A stretch of 64,000 bases of DNA from Episyrphus balteatus (taxonomy: Eukaryota; Arthropoda; Insecta; Diptera; Syrphidae): assembly GCF_945859705.1 (NCBI RefSeq), contig NC_079136.1, forward strand, positions 56,558,094 through 56,622,093, written 5' to 3'. Positions within the stretch are counted from its first letter, which is position 1. Each line of letters begins with the position of its first letter. The notes beneath the pieces are model-generated. The model was not told where the DNA came from. It did not search any database and worked only from the letters and a program-made list of their open reading frames with translations. A program made the translations under genes and the position numbers. Below are positions 1-10,960 of the stretch, one piece after another.

Positions 1-1098
1 AGACCACCATCAACGGTCTGGATCATGCCTTGACTTGGAATATAGCTTTAAGTCGTGTTTCACGTTGTAGTTACATTCTGTCGATTGCACAATTTAGCCA
101 AGTTAAGATTGGAGCACACTGCTTCTGAGCGGCTATAACAACATGTGGAATAAACAATTCGGTTTTTTTTTTTGTTGTTCACCAAAACGGTAATAAATAT
201 TTTAAACTAACGTAGGTATAATGTTTTGTGTTATATAGAGCCTCCAAGACCAAACCAAGACCATAGATGGATATACTTTGTTGGGTTGGTTGGTGTTACA
301 AAACAAGACTGAGGCGGTCCCCATAGAAAGAAACCATGGCGTATAACATAGTTAAGTGAAGTCTAAGTGCTCTGGAATTGGTTTATTCTTATGGTGGTTT
401 ACTTTAACTCAGACTTGAAGTTTGTTCTTAGAAATAATAATAAGAACTATAGCGCACTATTCGTTTATTATGTTCTAACAAAATAGTTGTAATGTTTTTC
501 AAAGTTATACATGCTAATGGATGGGGTGTGGTTTTGGGATTTTCAGTGAAGCATTTCCTAGTCTATTGTTGAAGAATAAAATTGTTAGGTTCTAAATTAT
601 GTATGTGAGGTGTTGAGATTAGTTGATCATGTGAGTGAACAATAGGCTTAAGTTAGTGTTAAGACTGGTTGGTCTTGGTATTTATGTACATATATTTTTT
701 CTGGTTAGTGGAAATAGGTGATATAATGTACGTGCAATTTTGATGTTGTGTAAACAAAGATTGAACTTATTTTGTAGAAAAAGGTGTTTACGGAGGTTGT
801 TAAAATATTTTATGCAAGGTTTGTTGCTGTAATGTAAGTTTCGTTGAGGAAATAGTTCCCATGAAGGCTTTGTGATAATTTGTGGGAAAGGGTTGGACTT
901 TTGCGATTCAGTGTCTAATAGAGTTAGTATTTTTTTTTTTGTCTAAGGGATTTATTTGTGCCATATTTATATATATGAAGTCACCTGGAGGGTCAGTTCA
1001 ATTCAAATACCACTTTTATTGTTTGTTTTTGCCTAAAAATTATTTAAAAAAAATTTTTTTTTAAGCACAAAATCTGTTTTCTTATAAAATTATATAGT
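1..1098. other. AT-rich non-coding stretch
   Basis: No gene, tandem array or inverted repeat could be recognised here. The only longer open frame, about 60 codons from 882, has a low-complexity Phe/Lys-rich tail made by T and A runs, and is not taken as a gene. Confidence 0.6.
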
Positions 1099-1106
1099 GT
1101 ATTGAA
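1099..1106. repeat. Target-site duplication, left copy (GTATTGAA)
   Basis: The 8 bases GTATTGAA directly precede the first base of the inverted repeat. The identical 8 bases follow the last base of the right inverted repeat at 3453-3460. An exact 8-bp direct repeat is what hAT-superfamily insertion leaves behind. Confidence 0.85.
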
Positions 1107-1490
1107 TAGAGTGACCGCAACTCCCATAGGAAAAAATTTTTGTCGAATTTTTTTCGGGGGAACCCCATAAAATGTTCCGCCTTTGCAGATTTTTAGATAG
1201 CCAAAATTTCAGCTCGATTGGATAAGTCTAAATGGTGCCGACACTCGCTCAAAGTATCAAAAATCTCTGTTTTTTCACTGTTTTTCGAAGAAAATTAGCT
1301 CTAGCTCCCAAACAGATGGGGTTATTTTCACTTTTTATATATTAAATGAAAGGTAGTGTTACTACACATAATTCAGATTCAAAATTTGTTTAGTTTTACA
1401 AAAAAAAAAAATATTGCCATCAATTTAAATTTTCAGTACTTACCTCAAAAAGAGCTGAAGTACAAACTCGATTTAAAATAAAACTTTTTA
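1107..1490. repeat. Left long terminal inverted repeat of the hAT-like element
   Basis: Matches the reverse complement of 3079-3452 over nearly its whole length. Shared landmarks in order are GGGGGAACCCCAT, the block around AATGGTGCCGACACTCGCTC, the block around CAAACAGATGGGGTTA, an A run, and AGAGCTGAAGT. Differences are single bases and A-run length. Confidence 0.85.
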
Positions 1491-1611
1491 TGTTATAGAT
1501 TGATGTTACCTATCTAATTGAAATGCTTCTCGGATTATATATAATAATATATAATAATTTTATCAATTATAGAAGCACAGAGTAAAATTGACTGAAAAAA
1601 AAAAACAAAAC

Positions 1612-1690
1612 AAAAAGGGCACCCAGTGGGGGTTGAACCTGCTATGCCTGGATTGATAGGCGAGTAACTCAATGTTGACAATTGTCGTGA
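1612..1690 (-). other. tRNA-like sequence (pseudo-tRNA or SINE head)
   Basis: On the minus strand this reads as the 3' half of a tRNA: an anticodon-arm-like ACTCGCCTATCAATCCAGG, a near-consensus B box (GGTTCAACCCC), and a T run suited to stop RNA polymerase III. The 5' acceptor strand that should pair with the terminal GGGTGCCC is not visible, so it is not a functional tRNA. It lies between the left arm and the broken coding region of the hAT-like element. It could be a decayed SINE inserted there. Confidence 0.4.
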
Positions 1691-2071
1691 CAAACTAAAA
1701 CAAATCTTAAGATATTCAACGAAGTGTTATGGAATTTTCAGGATTTAAGCTTTTAATAGAAAAAAAATTAAATTTTAGAGAAATAATTTTTCTGTTTATT
1801 TACGTTTTTTTTATAGAAAAAAAATAAAATGCAGTTGTAAAATACATATTTGTTGTTTTTTTTATGAAGTTTAAGCTTCACGAGTCGTTTCGTTGGTAGT
1901 TCAATAATTTTATTAAGATAAACTCTCGCTTTTTGCTAATTTTCCTTTGTATATAAAATAAATTAACTTAAAATAAAATGTGAGTATTAATTCTGTTGCG
2001 TTTTTGTTTTAAGATTAAAAGAAGTTTTAAGAATTGTTAGTGTTTTCCAGATATATTTTGTGTTCGTTGAT

Positions 2072-2962
2072 ATGGCATTGGCAGCAAACACCCGAGAAAA
2101 AATTTTTCTTGTAGGCATCCGTCTCATCAAATTACAGGGTGTAAATTACCCTCAAATCGTCAAGTTTTGTCAACACTATTTTTTAATTTGCGAATTGTAA
2201 AATTAAATTTAAAGGAATCTGCAAGACTTGTCATTCGAGAGGTACTTATTTTTTGGGAAAAAGCCAGAATTCAAACAAAATATGAAAAAGATGCCATTGT
2301 TAAATTAGAAAAACTTTACAATGAGTGGAGAAATCACCAACGAAATAAAAACAAAACGCTTGAAAGCACCAAAAATAAAATAAAAGAATTTGCGTTGAAA
2401 ATGGACGATCTCTTTGATATAGCACATCGAGATGCCTTGACCATTAATGAAAAAAAACGCAGAATTGAAGAATTCAGATTTGATATTGGTAAGCTTTAGT
2501 ATTATTATCATTTTAATTAGATCTTTGCTAATGTTGACTGATTTTAAAAGATACTGAAGATGACGCGGAAACACAGGGGACGGAGGAGGAAGCTCAAGAA
2601 GAAGTATATAGCCAGAATTCTGCGGATTGGGATAGAATGGATGTTTCTCTATCTCAGGCAACCTCTGGGCCATCGGGTAGCAGGAAAATGAGGTATAGTC
2701 GTGGGGTGAAAGAGCTGTTAACAATGAAACTTTCTATGTTATTAGATCGATGTAAGGTATCATTTTAAAGAAGGCTTTAAGAAAGTGAAAACACTTAAAG
2801 TCGTAAATGACATGGCAGAAAGAGGAGTCAAGTTAATAACCGATTTTAATAATCTTTTAACTAAAGATGAGGAACAAAAACAATATGTACTTCAGGTAGT
2901 CAGTGAGTGCCGAAAATTATATCCTGATGCTTCCAAAACTACTTTAAGTAAGTCACTTGATT
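2072..2962 (+). pseudogene. Transposase remnant: N- and C-terminal parts, core deleted
   Basis: The frame opens with ATG at 2072 (MALAANTREK...), runs to a stop at 2198-2200, and must shift frame to continue in the segment ending at 2488. That segment holds a Lys/Glu-rich helix and the patch MDDLFDIAHRDAL. A 62-bp intron with GT (2489) and AG (2550) joins it in phase to an acidic exon at 2551 that includes MLLDRCKVS. After another one-base shift (about 2764) comes NDMAERGVKLI...EEQKQYVLQVVSE, ending at the TAA of 2960-2962. From memory, the LFDIAH patch, the 'LDRCKVS' patch and the 'AERGVKLI' tail occur in that order in a large uncharacterised transposase-like family of invertebrates. In that family several hundred residues of RNase-H-like core separate the last two; here they are adjacent, so the core is gone. 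The family match is recall, not a search. Confidence 0.6.
2489..2550 (+). other. Small intron inside the transposase remnant
   Basis: A GTAAGC donor, an AT-rich body with TGCTAATG as a possible branch site, and a TTTTAAAAG acceptor. Removing 62 bases joins ATT-G to AT-ACT in phase, giving ...FDID TEDD..., and carries the open frame on for about 70 codons. The size fits the short introns of flies. Confidence 0.65.
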
Positions 2963-3078
2963 AAATTTTTTAGTATTTACTTCAATAATTATGTATAAGA
3001 AATTTAACACGATGTTAAGTATTTTGTTTTTTAGAAATCTGTTAAATGTTTCGATTTTTTTTTTAAATAAAACAGTAA

Positions 3079-3452
3079 AAAAAAAGTTTCATTTTAAATC
3101 GAGTTTGCACTTCAGCTCTTTTTGAGGTAAGTACTGAAAATTTAAATTGATGACAATATTTTTTTTTTTTGTAAAACTAAACAAATTTTGAATCTGAATT
3201 ATGTGTAATAACACTACCTTTCATTTAATATATAAAAAGTGAAAATAACCCCATCTGTTTGGGAGCTAGAGCTAATTTTCTTCGAAAAACAGTGAAAAAA
3301 CAGAGATTTTTGATACTTTGAGCGAGTGTCGGCACCATTTAGACTTATCCAATCGAGCTTAAATTTTGGCTATCTAAAAATCTGCAAAAGCGGAACATTT
3401 TATGGGGTTCCCCCGACCAAATTTCGAAAATCGATTTCTTGCGGACACTCTA
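3079..3452. repeat. Right long terminal inverted repeat of the hAT-like element
   Basis: Inverted partner of 1107-1490. It ends GCGGACACTCTA and is followed directly by the second GTATTGAA at 3453-3460. Confidence 0.85.
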
Positions 3453-3460
3453 GTATTGAA

Positions 3461-5078
3461 TCATAATATCATATCATAATGTATACGCAATCTAACGACG
3501 AAATTCACATTGTACTAGTCAAAAGTGAGAAAATAGCAAGTTTTCTTCTATTAGACCGAGCAAATTTTTGAAGTGAAGGTATAACCAAAATATAAGTAAA
3601 CAGTATACATTATGATTGTTACAGTTATGATAAAGGGCTCATTTTATAGATAATTAAAAGTGCAATAATTCATTCTTAAAGAAAATTCAAAACAAATCAA
3701 AAGTTCTTCGGATATTTGAAAAATTGTCATATTGTCCTAGCCTTGCGAGAAGAACCCGGACTTTGACTGACTATAAAATTGAATTTAACTAACTCACGGA
3801 ATTCATTTGTATATCATTTTTTAAATAATTTTATTGTGAATAAATCTGTCCTTGGACATTTTTGGTTTAAATGAGTAAAAATGGAGCTATGAAATAAAAA
3901 TGGCACCGACATCTTTTCCAAGATGGTGGCTGTTCCCGATGTTCTACCATCCCAAAAAATTCATTTTTACGATAAGGACATACACCCAAACACGTTCCAT
4001 GAAAAAAATTTGTCCCGCGAAAAAGGCAATTTGATTTACTAATTTGCCTGGCCTATTTTGTTTGAAACTCATTTGAATATTTTTTTCGTTTTTCAAGAGA
4101 AACTTTTCGTTGGTCGCTGATTTTACAAGAATTGTTTTTCAGGCCATTGAAAACAGTAAAAGGGTTGGTATTAAATGTTCTTCTATGCAATAGACCAAAG
4201 CTTATGGCTCTCCGTCGATCCGTTCGATCTGTATTTATAAAAATGCACATTCACAAAATTGCACACAAGCCCATAAGGATGCAAATAAATTTGTTTGTTT
4301 GTCATATTTAGTTTATATTAAAAAAATCCCTCTAAGTATGTTTACTTTAAAAGTCTAAAAGTTACCAATTTATACGATTTTATCGAGTTTTAAAAACTTG
4401 CTTTTAACTAAAAAAGTCAAAAATTTGGAAAAAGTGCTAATTTTTGAATAGGTACATTTAAGTTGTTTCTTGACAAAAAAAATTGCATATTATCAAAGGA
4501 TTTTACCTCTACTTTATTTCATTAGTACAAAGTACACAAAATGACCCTTGATTTAGTAAAAACAAATAAAATCGTCAATTTTTTAACTTTTTTTTCTTTG
4601 ATTTTAGGTTAGAATTTAAGTGAAAAATAATTTTTAAAATTTTTTAATCATCTTACCAAGACAGAAAATATAATTTGCTATGAAAAGTGTCTTTGAACCA
4701 TTTCAAAATTAGGCTTGGTTTTTGAGTTAAATCAAAAAAACTGAAAACCGACCAGTGTTGCCGTTTTCTCAGAAATGCACCAATGGATTTAGTAGCACTT
4801 TTGGCTGGAGTATTCTTTTATACCAAGGAATCAAAATCAGCAATAAAAACTCTTGAACGAATTTGTTCTAGTTTTGCTCTGGAGCTCCGGTCTATTAAAT
4901 AGACTAATAGTCCTCTAACCGATTTTAGAATCTACGGACAACCAATGTTTCTTTTCAATTTGTTATTACATGTCTTTCAGATGTTTTGCGCTTGCAAAGT
5001 TATTAAATTGAAATACTTTACAAGAACATTTATCCGCTGATATTCCACTAACTTTTCGTGCTCTTGGTGGAGACCGAA
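3461..5078. other. AT-rich non-coding stretch
   Basis: No gene is seen. Single motifs such as 'CAAGATGGTGGCTG' near 3920 echo similar short phrases elsewhere (10,990-11,030) but no boundary or repeat unit could be drawn. The part from about 4850 shares weak similarity (TCTTGAACGAA...TTTTGCT) with the inside of the MITE at 61,518. Confidence 0.5.
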
Positions 5079-5084
5079 GTAATA

Positions 5085-5107
5085 TTTCGTTTCGCATCAG
5101 CAGCGTA
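5085..5107. mobile_element. One end of a MITE related to 61,518-61,755
   Basis: TTTCGTTTCGCATCAGCAGCG followed by TA matches the right terminal repeat of the complete element at 61,518-61,755. The preceding ~60 bp also share TCCGCTG and GGAGAC with it. The opposite terminal repeat is not found upstream, so this copy is truncated or rearranged. Confidence 0.5.
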
Positions 5108-8100
5108 CTAGATTTTAGTAATTGTATGCCAAAATATGCACATGTAGTCGCTGGATTATAATAGTGATAATGTTGCTGTCATTTTGACATCTGTCAAATA
5201 AAATTCTTAATACCGCCCAAAGGTAATATCATTATCTAACGTTTTAATTTTCTGTGTTAAACTACAAAATGTGGTCGTAAGTTTATGACTTTTAAATTGT
5301 CAAAGTCAAAAGCAACAACAATTTCCAAAACAAACAACAATTTCAATAATGCAGCTGCCAAAAACTAAGGAAGCAATCTTACATTCTTTCATCTGACAGT
5401 TCTCGTTTTTTGTTAACCTGTACATAATGAACCTAACCTTGTCTTTTTAGGTATACCATGACTTTTACATTTTTTTTAATTTTCTAGAACTTTTACAGAA
5501 TCGGCATATCGTAAGTGACACTTCGCAGTTCCATTTTGACATTCAGTGTTTATTTTTTTTTTATTTTTATGTAGTTGTTCCTTTCCAACGTCCTGATTTG
5601 GATTGAAGACTCCTACTTAAAACAGTTTTAGGAAATGACAGGTGTCAAATTAAAATGTCACAATAAAACGTGCGTCTAGATCTAGACACAAGGTAGAATA
5701 TTTTCGTTTAAATAACAAATTGAACTCCGCAAAACGTTAAAAAGAAACTCTAAAAACCGAACTTTTTAGCTAAAGTTTAAGCAATAAGTTAAGTGCAGTT
5801 GAAACTTCCATTCTGAAGTTGGTGGTAAAAGACTGCTTTTGTGTAGGTATGGCTGGATAAACTTTTTTCAATGTTATTTTTCAAATTTATTCCATTGCTC
5901 AAAGGTGAAAACTTTATTCTATGTCTTGCTTGAATAACTTCGTACTCTCAAAAATAATATTATTTTAAGAAATGTCATAATTCCTTTTCCAAAGAAAGAT
6001 AACCCATATGAAATGTCAAAAAAGGCCACATACGTGGGTACATGGGTAATGTTTGTGCGAAACTTTTAAATCAAAAATGTCTCACCATTTTTATTGTATA
6101 ATCTTTTCTCACCGTTTAGCAATCCTACAACTTATTTAAAGATTAATATCCAGATAGTTAATCATCTTAAGGTGAATTAATTCCCAAAGTGTAAATAAAA
6201 AAGAAAAACAAACATTATCTCGACGCCTGGCTTAATGGTTTTGCCTTTTTTTTTTGCTTTTGATTGCCGTGTAAATGCCCTTGAATGCGAATTATTTTAT
6301 TCCAATCTTAATCCGATTGAAGATTTACCTACGTAAAATATGTATATGTATCTCGTATGGTTGACCACGCGAAATGTGTTGATGACGAAATTATAAAAAA
6401 AGGCGACAAAACCTTGACTTTGTGTTGAAGATAAAATATATAAATATGCGTTGTATAGAGTTATCGATAGCGATGTATCTTTTGAAGTTTCATAAAAAAT
6501 ACATATAAATAACCAAACATCGTCATCATCACAATCATATCATAAACTTGTATCGAATTAATCATTGACTTTTTGTTTGAATGAGTTCAAAATAATAAAA
6601 AAAAAAAGTTAAATAAAATGTTAACAATTTGACCTTGAAGAGGGCTATAGCCACCTTGTTTATAAGTTCAATCGATATAAAAGTTTGACAGTTTGGTCTT
6701 TAACTATAGATATGAACGGAAATAAAACTATACAAAATTCCAAAATGATTAATTCACCAACTGGTTTGTTTTTGTGTCTTTTTTGATTGAGGAAATTAGT
6801 TTGAAAAAAAAATAAAAACAAATGAATTCCATTTGTTATCTATTTTTTTTTTGTCAGTTTTTTTTTTTTTTAAGTTTTTGTTTTAAAAATGTAAAGCATG
6901 GCAATTTTATATTCTCTCACAGTTTGATAAATTAAAAGCAGAAGACTATTAATTAGAAATAAAATCAAATACAAAAAAAGCTTTTAATTTTTTTTTTTTT
7001 TATAATGAATAGAAACTGCAACTTTCAAAAGAAATTAAGATAACAAAACGTTAAATGGGTCTTTTTTCTTTGATGGACAGGTGGGAAATCAAATGATTTG
7101 TATCAACACCGTGTAACGAAATCAGTTTAATCTATTTTGAAATGTTTTTTTTTTTTTTTTGTGTAAACTGAAATGAATGTTAAATTGGAAATTTTTATGA
7201 ACTTTTGATTGTTCAACAATCTCATCGTTTTGAAGAAAAAACACTTGGATTGTTGGGAACGGTTGGCTGACCAGTGACCACAGTAAACAGGGGATAATAA
7301 GTCATCTGGGGGGGTTAAAAAAAACTTTATTTTAAAATTATTATTAAGTGTATAATCTTAGCTTTTGAAAAAAGTATCAATCATAACTGTAAGTGTTGCC
7401 GTTGTTTTTTAATAATTTTTTTTTTATTTTAGGTATTTTTTTTTAGAAAATTTCCCCTCCCGCCAAAACGGGGGGAGATAGACCCCCCCTCCCAAAGTCA
7501 ACAATGATTGTATTTAACCCCTCTACAGAATCTCATTATCCATTCTCGGTTCTTAAGTTATCGTACTTTCCCCTCAAAATGTTTCTGTTTTACTTGAGTA
7601 AAACTAAAAATGCGAAAAAAAGATAGATTAAAATGGTAAATATTTCGGTTAATTTTCAATGAAAAAATTTAGTGAGCAAAGCATTTTGAAGGAAATTTAT
7701 TCTTCTTTTTTTCTTTAAAGCAATGTTTATTTCTATCTCAACCCAAAAAAAATGAACCACTATAAAAGCGAAAAAACTCAAAAAATCAAATTTTTTGATA
7801 TTCTTTTTATGATTGTTTCGACTGTTTTGGTATGGAAATTTTTGTTTTCAATTTTTAAAACACATTATTCTAATAGGAAATTCAATTCTCTACAAAAAGT
7901 TTTGAGTGCAATATATCAAAATTTTGCTCGGGTTGCGAGATATATTGAAAAAACCAAAAAGGGGGCTTTTGCACCCCTATCTTCAATTTCCACCCTCTCG
8001 TTTAATAGCATTCCGCGGTTTTATCTTCTTTTATAAGCCATTCAACGATTCCTGTTATAAAAACCCGTGAACGTCTTAGTTCCTTTCTAAATGACATAAT

Positions 8101-8358
8101 CAATAGCCTAGGAAGATTATTGTTCTCCGTAACTCATAAAATCACGCTACTGAAACCAAAACTACGCTTCGGATCACGAATGTAGTTCAAACTAATGTTT
8201 TTTTAAGCCATTTCAGCAACAAACAATAAGTTATTCTTATTTTGGTTGTTTGCGGGTCAGGGCTAAATTTTGGGGCCCCTTTGATACAGAAAATAAGATA
8301 AAAATTTAAAAAAAGTACGTATACGCCATACGTTTTTTTTTTTTTCTTGAGCCCTTGA
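5108..8358. other. AT-rich non-coding stretch with homopolymer runs
   Basis: Long T and A runs are frequent (for example near 6840, 6990, 7150). A G/C homopolymer patch lies at about 7440-7500, with runs such as GGGGGGAG and CCCCCC. An open frame of 94 codons at 7752-8036 is Lys/Phe/Ile-rich and has no recognisable motif. Nothing else is supported. Confidence 0.5.
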
Positions 8359-8361
8359 TTA

Positions 8362-9313
8362 CACTGGTCAACAAGTTTTTTGCCACAAGAACCAAAATAT
8401 ACTTTTCTATAGTTTTTTGATGTGCTGAACCCGAATCTGAAGTCAGAAAATGTTTATTGGCCTCCGTTTTTGAAATATTACCGTTAGAAAATGCCAAATA
8501 ACGTCATTTTGCCTGTTTTCGAGGCTATGTTATTATGTGGGGTAATTTATTATGAATACATTTAATAAACGGTGCCTATAAGAACTGGTTCTATTCTTCC
8601 AAAAAGTGTTTGAATCTTTCCGATATCTCTTTTACTGTCCGAGATATTTAAAATTTAAGTAGCGGTCTTTGACTCAGAAACAGCACTGGCCAACCAAATT
8701 AAACTTTTTTTTCCACAAGAACCAAAATAAACTTTTCTAAAGGTTTTTAGGTTGCTGAACTCGAATCCGCAATCAGAAAAATTCTATTAGCCTTCGTTCT
8801 TGAAATATTACCGTTATAAATGCAAAAACAAGGTTTTTTTTATAACGGTTATATTTCAAGAACGGAGGCTAATAAATTTTTTCTGATTACGGATTCGAGT
8901 TCAGCAATCTAAAAACTATAGAAAAATATATTTTAGTTCTTGTGGCCAAAATTCTGTGACCAGTGACTTAAACTTAAGATTAATTTAAATTTCTCTTTGG
9001 GTTATTAACTGAAACTTAAGATATCTTAAGCAATGAAAGAGATATCGGGACAATTTGAATAGTTTTTGAAAGAAGAATATCTGTTCTTATAATCACCATG
9101 ACAAATTTGTTTTGAATGAATTACCCCACAAAAACACAGAACTTCGAAAATATTTTAAATGACATTTTTAGCATTTTATAACGGTAATATTTTAAAAACG
9201 GAGGCCAATCAATTTTTTCTGACTTCAGATTCGAGTTCAGCACATCAAAAACCTATAGAAAAGTATATCCTGGTTCATGTGGCAAAAAAAAAGTTCAATT
9301 TTGTTGACCAGTG
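8362..9313. mobile_element. Large nested palindromic (foldback) element, 952 bp, TTA target
   Basis: Ends read CACTGGTCAACAA and TTGTTGACCAGTG. TTA stands directly on both sides (8359-8361 and 9314-9316), consistent with a 3-bp target duplication. The outer arms (about 8362-8680 and 8970-9313) are inverted copies of each other. The centre (about 8686-8966) is itself a palindrome made of the same end sequence, starting CACTGGCCAACC and ending GTGACCAGTG. The end module, with CCACAAGAACCAAAATA, CTTTTCTA, GCTGAAC and GAAATATTACCGTTA, is thus present four times in alternating orientation. No coding capacity is seen. A TWA target would fit PIF/Harbinger-like mobilisation, but this is inference. 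Confidence 0.75.
8686..8966. repeat. Inner palindrome of the 8.4-kb element
   Basis: Its two halves, about 140 bp each, are near-perfect inverted copies with a turn around TAAATGCAAAAACAAGG. Its ends resemble those of the whole element, but no TTA duplication flanks it. Internal duplication is therefore likelier than a fresh insertion. Confidence 0.65.
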
Positions 9314-9316
9314 TTA

Positions 9317-10480
9317 TTATTTGTTATCCGCTTAAATTATAAAAGTAATTTTTTTTTGGTGCCCTGGTATCTTGCCTGCAAAAAAGTGTTCAAATATAAT
9401 ATGCCAATAACGCTTCACTAAAAGAACTGATTTATTCCAATATTGTCAAAATTATGACGTATAAGGCTGTTGATCATTATTATGTTATTCAAGCACAAAT
9501 AAATGCGTGACGATTCCTTCTTCGATTAAATAATTACATAATAATTTACATAATAAATTAATTTTTATTCCAAAGTTAATGAGTCCCAGTTCTCAGATTA
9601 CCGAATAAATTGATTCCCTATAAAGTCATTGATTGCATTCTCTATAAATACCTTATCATCGACTTTTCAAATAAGTTCTTAGTTATCAGAAATCGAATAT
9701 CTGTCTGGGCTCTAAACTTTAAAACCAATAAAAGCTATTTTGAAATAACATTTAAATCTTAAACAAAAGGCAACTTAATATTCCCCCAATTATTGAATCC
9801 ATCTATTTTACTACGCAAACATCCATTAACAATATTCCAATTTTCTCATAAAATTTAAAAGTTTATTTGCTAAATTTAAGAATTTTTCAAAAACTCAAAG
9901 AAAAATGAAAATTCGATATGACAATAATCTATAATATCGAATAACTTTATTTTCGTAAATAAAAATAAAAAAAAAAAAAAACAAAACACAGTTTATAAAT
10001 ATTTTTTTTGACAAAATCAACAAAAAACATGAAAATCAATATCACATAACCTGCGATGTAACAATAATCGAGAAAGTATCTGATCAGGTCATCTGCATAA
10101 ATTAAATTGATTTCAGTGCAGTGAGCGCCAGCGCAGCACAGTGCGATCGGTTACGACTTCATTAAAAAAAATTTTATTTTTTTTTTTTTTTTCATTTTTT
10201 TGTTAAACAAAAGTTTCATTGACAGGGTAATCAATTACCGGTGAGAAAAAACACAGATGCCCAATGGATATGGACATCTTCGGGGTTTGGCTTTTGGATT
10301 CGATTAGGACAGACACAGTTTGTGTACAGTCTTGCAGATTATGCAATTTGAAAGATGCTATTTTATAGTTGAAGCGTTACGGTTGTATTTTGAGAATGAA
10401 TATGTTCTGCATGAGAATTTGTTTTACCAAAAAATAGGAATGCATTCCACTTTTCAAAACGGAGGGAAAATTATAATCTA
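9317..10480. other. AT-rich non-coding stretch
   Basis: No gene or repeat boundary was seen. A short GC-richer patch at about 10,115-10,160 (TCAGTGCAG, GAGCGCCAGCGCAGC) stands out. It contains an initiator-like TCAGTG but no convincing downstream promoter element at the right spacing. Confidence 0.5.
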
Positions 10481-10489
10481 TTATTTTTT

Positions 10490-10960
10490 TTTTAGTTGTA
10501 ATGTGATTCCGCTAAAAACAAGCGGATTTCTGCATGGTTTTTTTTCAAGATGACTTCCGTATCAAATTAAGCGGTCAAATCTTCTGAATTTCTTGAATAC
10601 GCAAATTTAAAAGAAATCCACTTAATTTAAGCGGAAAATCATCTTATTTTTAAGTTGTTATACGATTCCGCTAAAAACAAGCGCATTCCACAAAAATTAA
10701 AGCGGATTTCTGCATGGTTTTTTGGCAAGATGACTTCCGTTTTAAATTAAGCGGAAAAATCAACTTATTTTAATGTGTCACTTGGCGAGTGCATTACCAT
10801 CAGCCTATCTCACTGTTGAAAATAAGTATGATAAAATGCAACAAAAGTTGAAGTCTAACCATAATTTTTAAATTTGTATTTAAGCGGATTCCACTTATTT
10901 CAAGCGGAAATCCTATTGTTTTAAGATGGTGGGATTTAAGCTGCCCTTTTTTTCTCCTTG
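10490..10960 (-). mobile_element. AAGCGGA repeat family, copy 1 (with tRNA-like module)
   Basis: The copy is dense in AAGCGGA/TCCGCTT boxes and holds the phrases TTCTGCATGGTTTTTT, AAGATGACTTCCGT and ACGCAAATTTAAAAGAAATCC, all shared with the copies at 21.4 kb and 34.6 kb. On the minus strand around 10,775-10,830 a tRNA-like 5' half is visible (CAGTGAGATAGGCTGATGG, then GCACTCGCC), homologous to the head at 21,404. The right boundary is near CTGCCCTTTTTTTCTCC, also seen at the far end of the other copies. A direct duplication of the TTCTGCATGG...ACTTCCGT block (10,527 and 10,710) lies inside. No protein is encoded. Confidence 0.6.

Larger units (their letters stand above)
1107..3452. mobile_element. 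hAT-like DNA transposon, internally deleted, 2346 bp
   Basis: The element has inverted ends of about 375-384 bp: left arm 1107-1490, right arm 3079-3452. The termini read TAGAGTGACCGCAA on the left and TAGAGTGTCCGCAA on the right (reverse complement). It is flanked by an exact 8-bp duplication, GTATTGAA. An 8-bp duplication with ends starting TAGNG fits the hAT superfamily. Arms this long are unusual for hAT, where 10-30 bp is typical. The arms differ at a modest number of positions, so insertion is not very recent. Between the arms lies a broken coding region (2072-2962) holding the N- and C-terminal parts of what looks like the transposase. A tRNA-like sequence sits on the minus strand near 1612-1690. 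The copy is therefore non-autonomous. Assignment to hAT rests on target duplication and termini; a P-like 8-bp element is the alternative. Confidence 0.75.

Noticed and set aside
10105..10160. Core promoter with initiator TCAGTG
   Set aside because: The downstream promoter element and MTE do not fit at the required spacing, and no transcript or exon is visible downstream.
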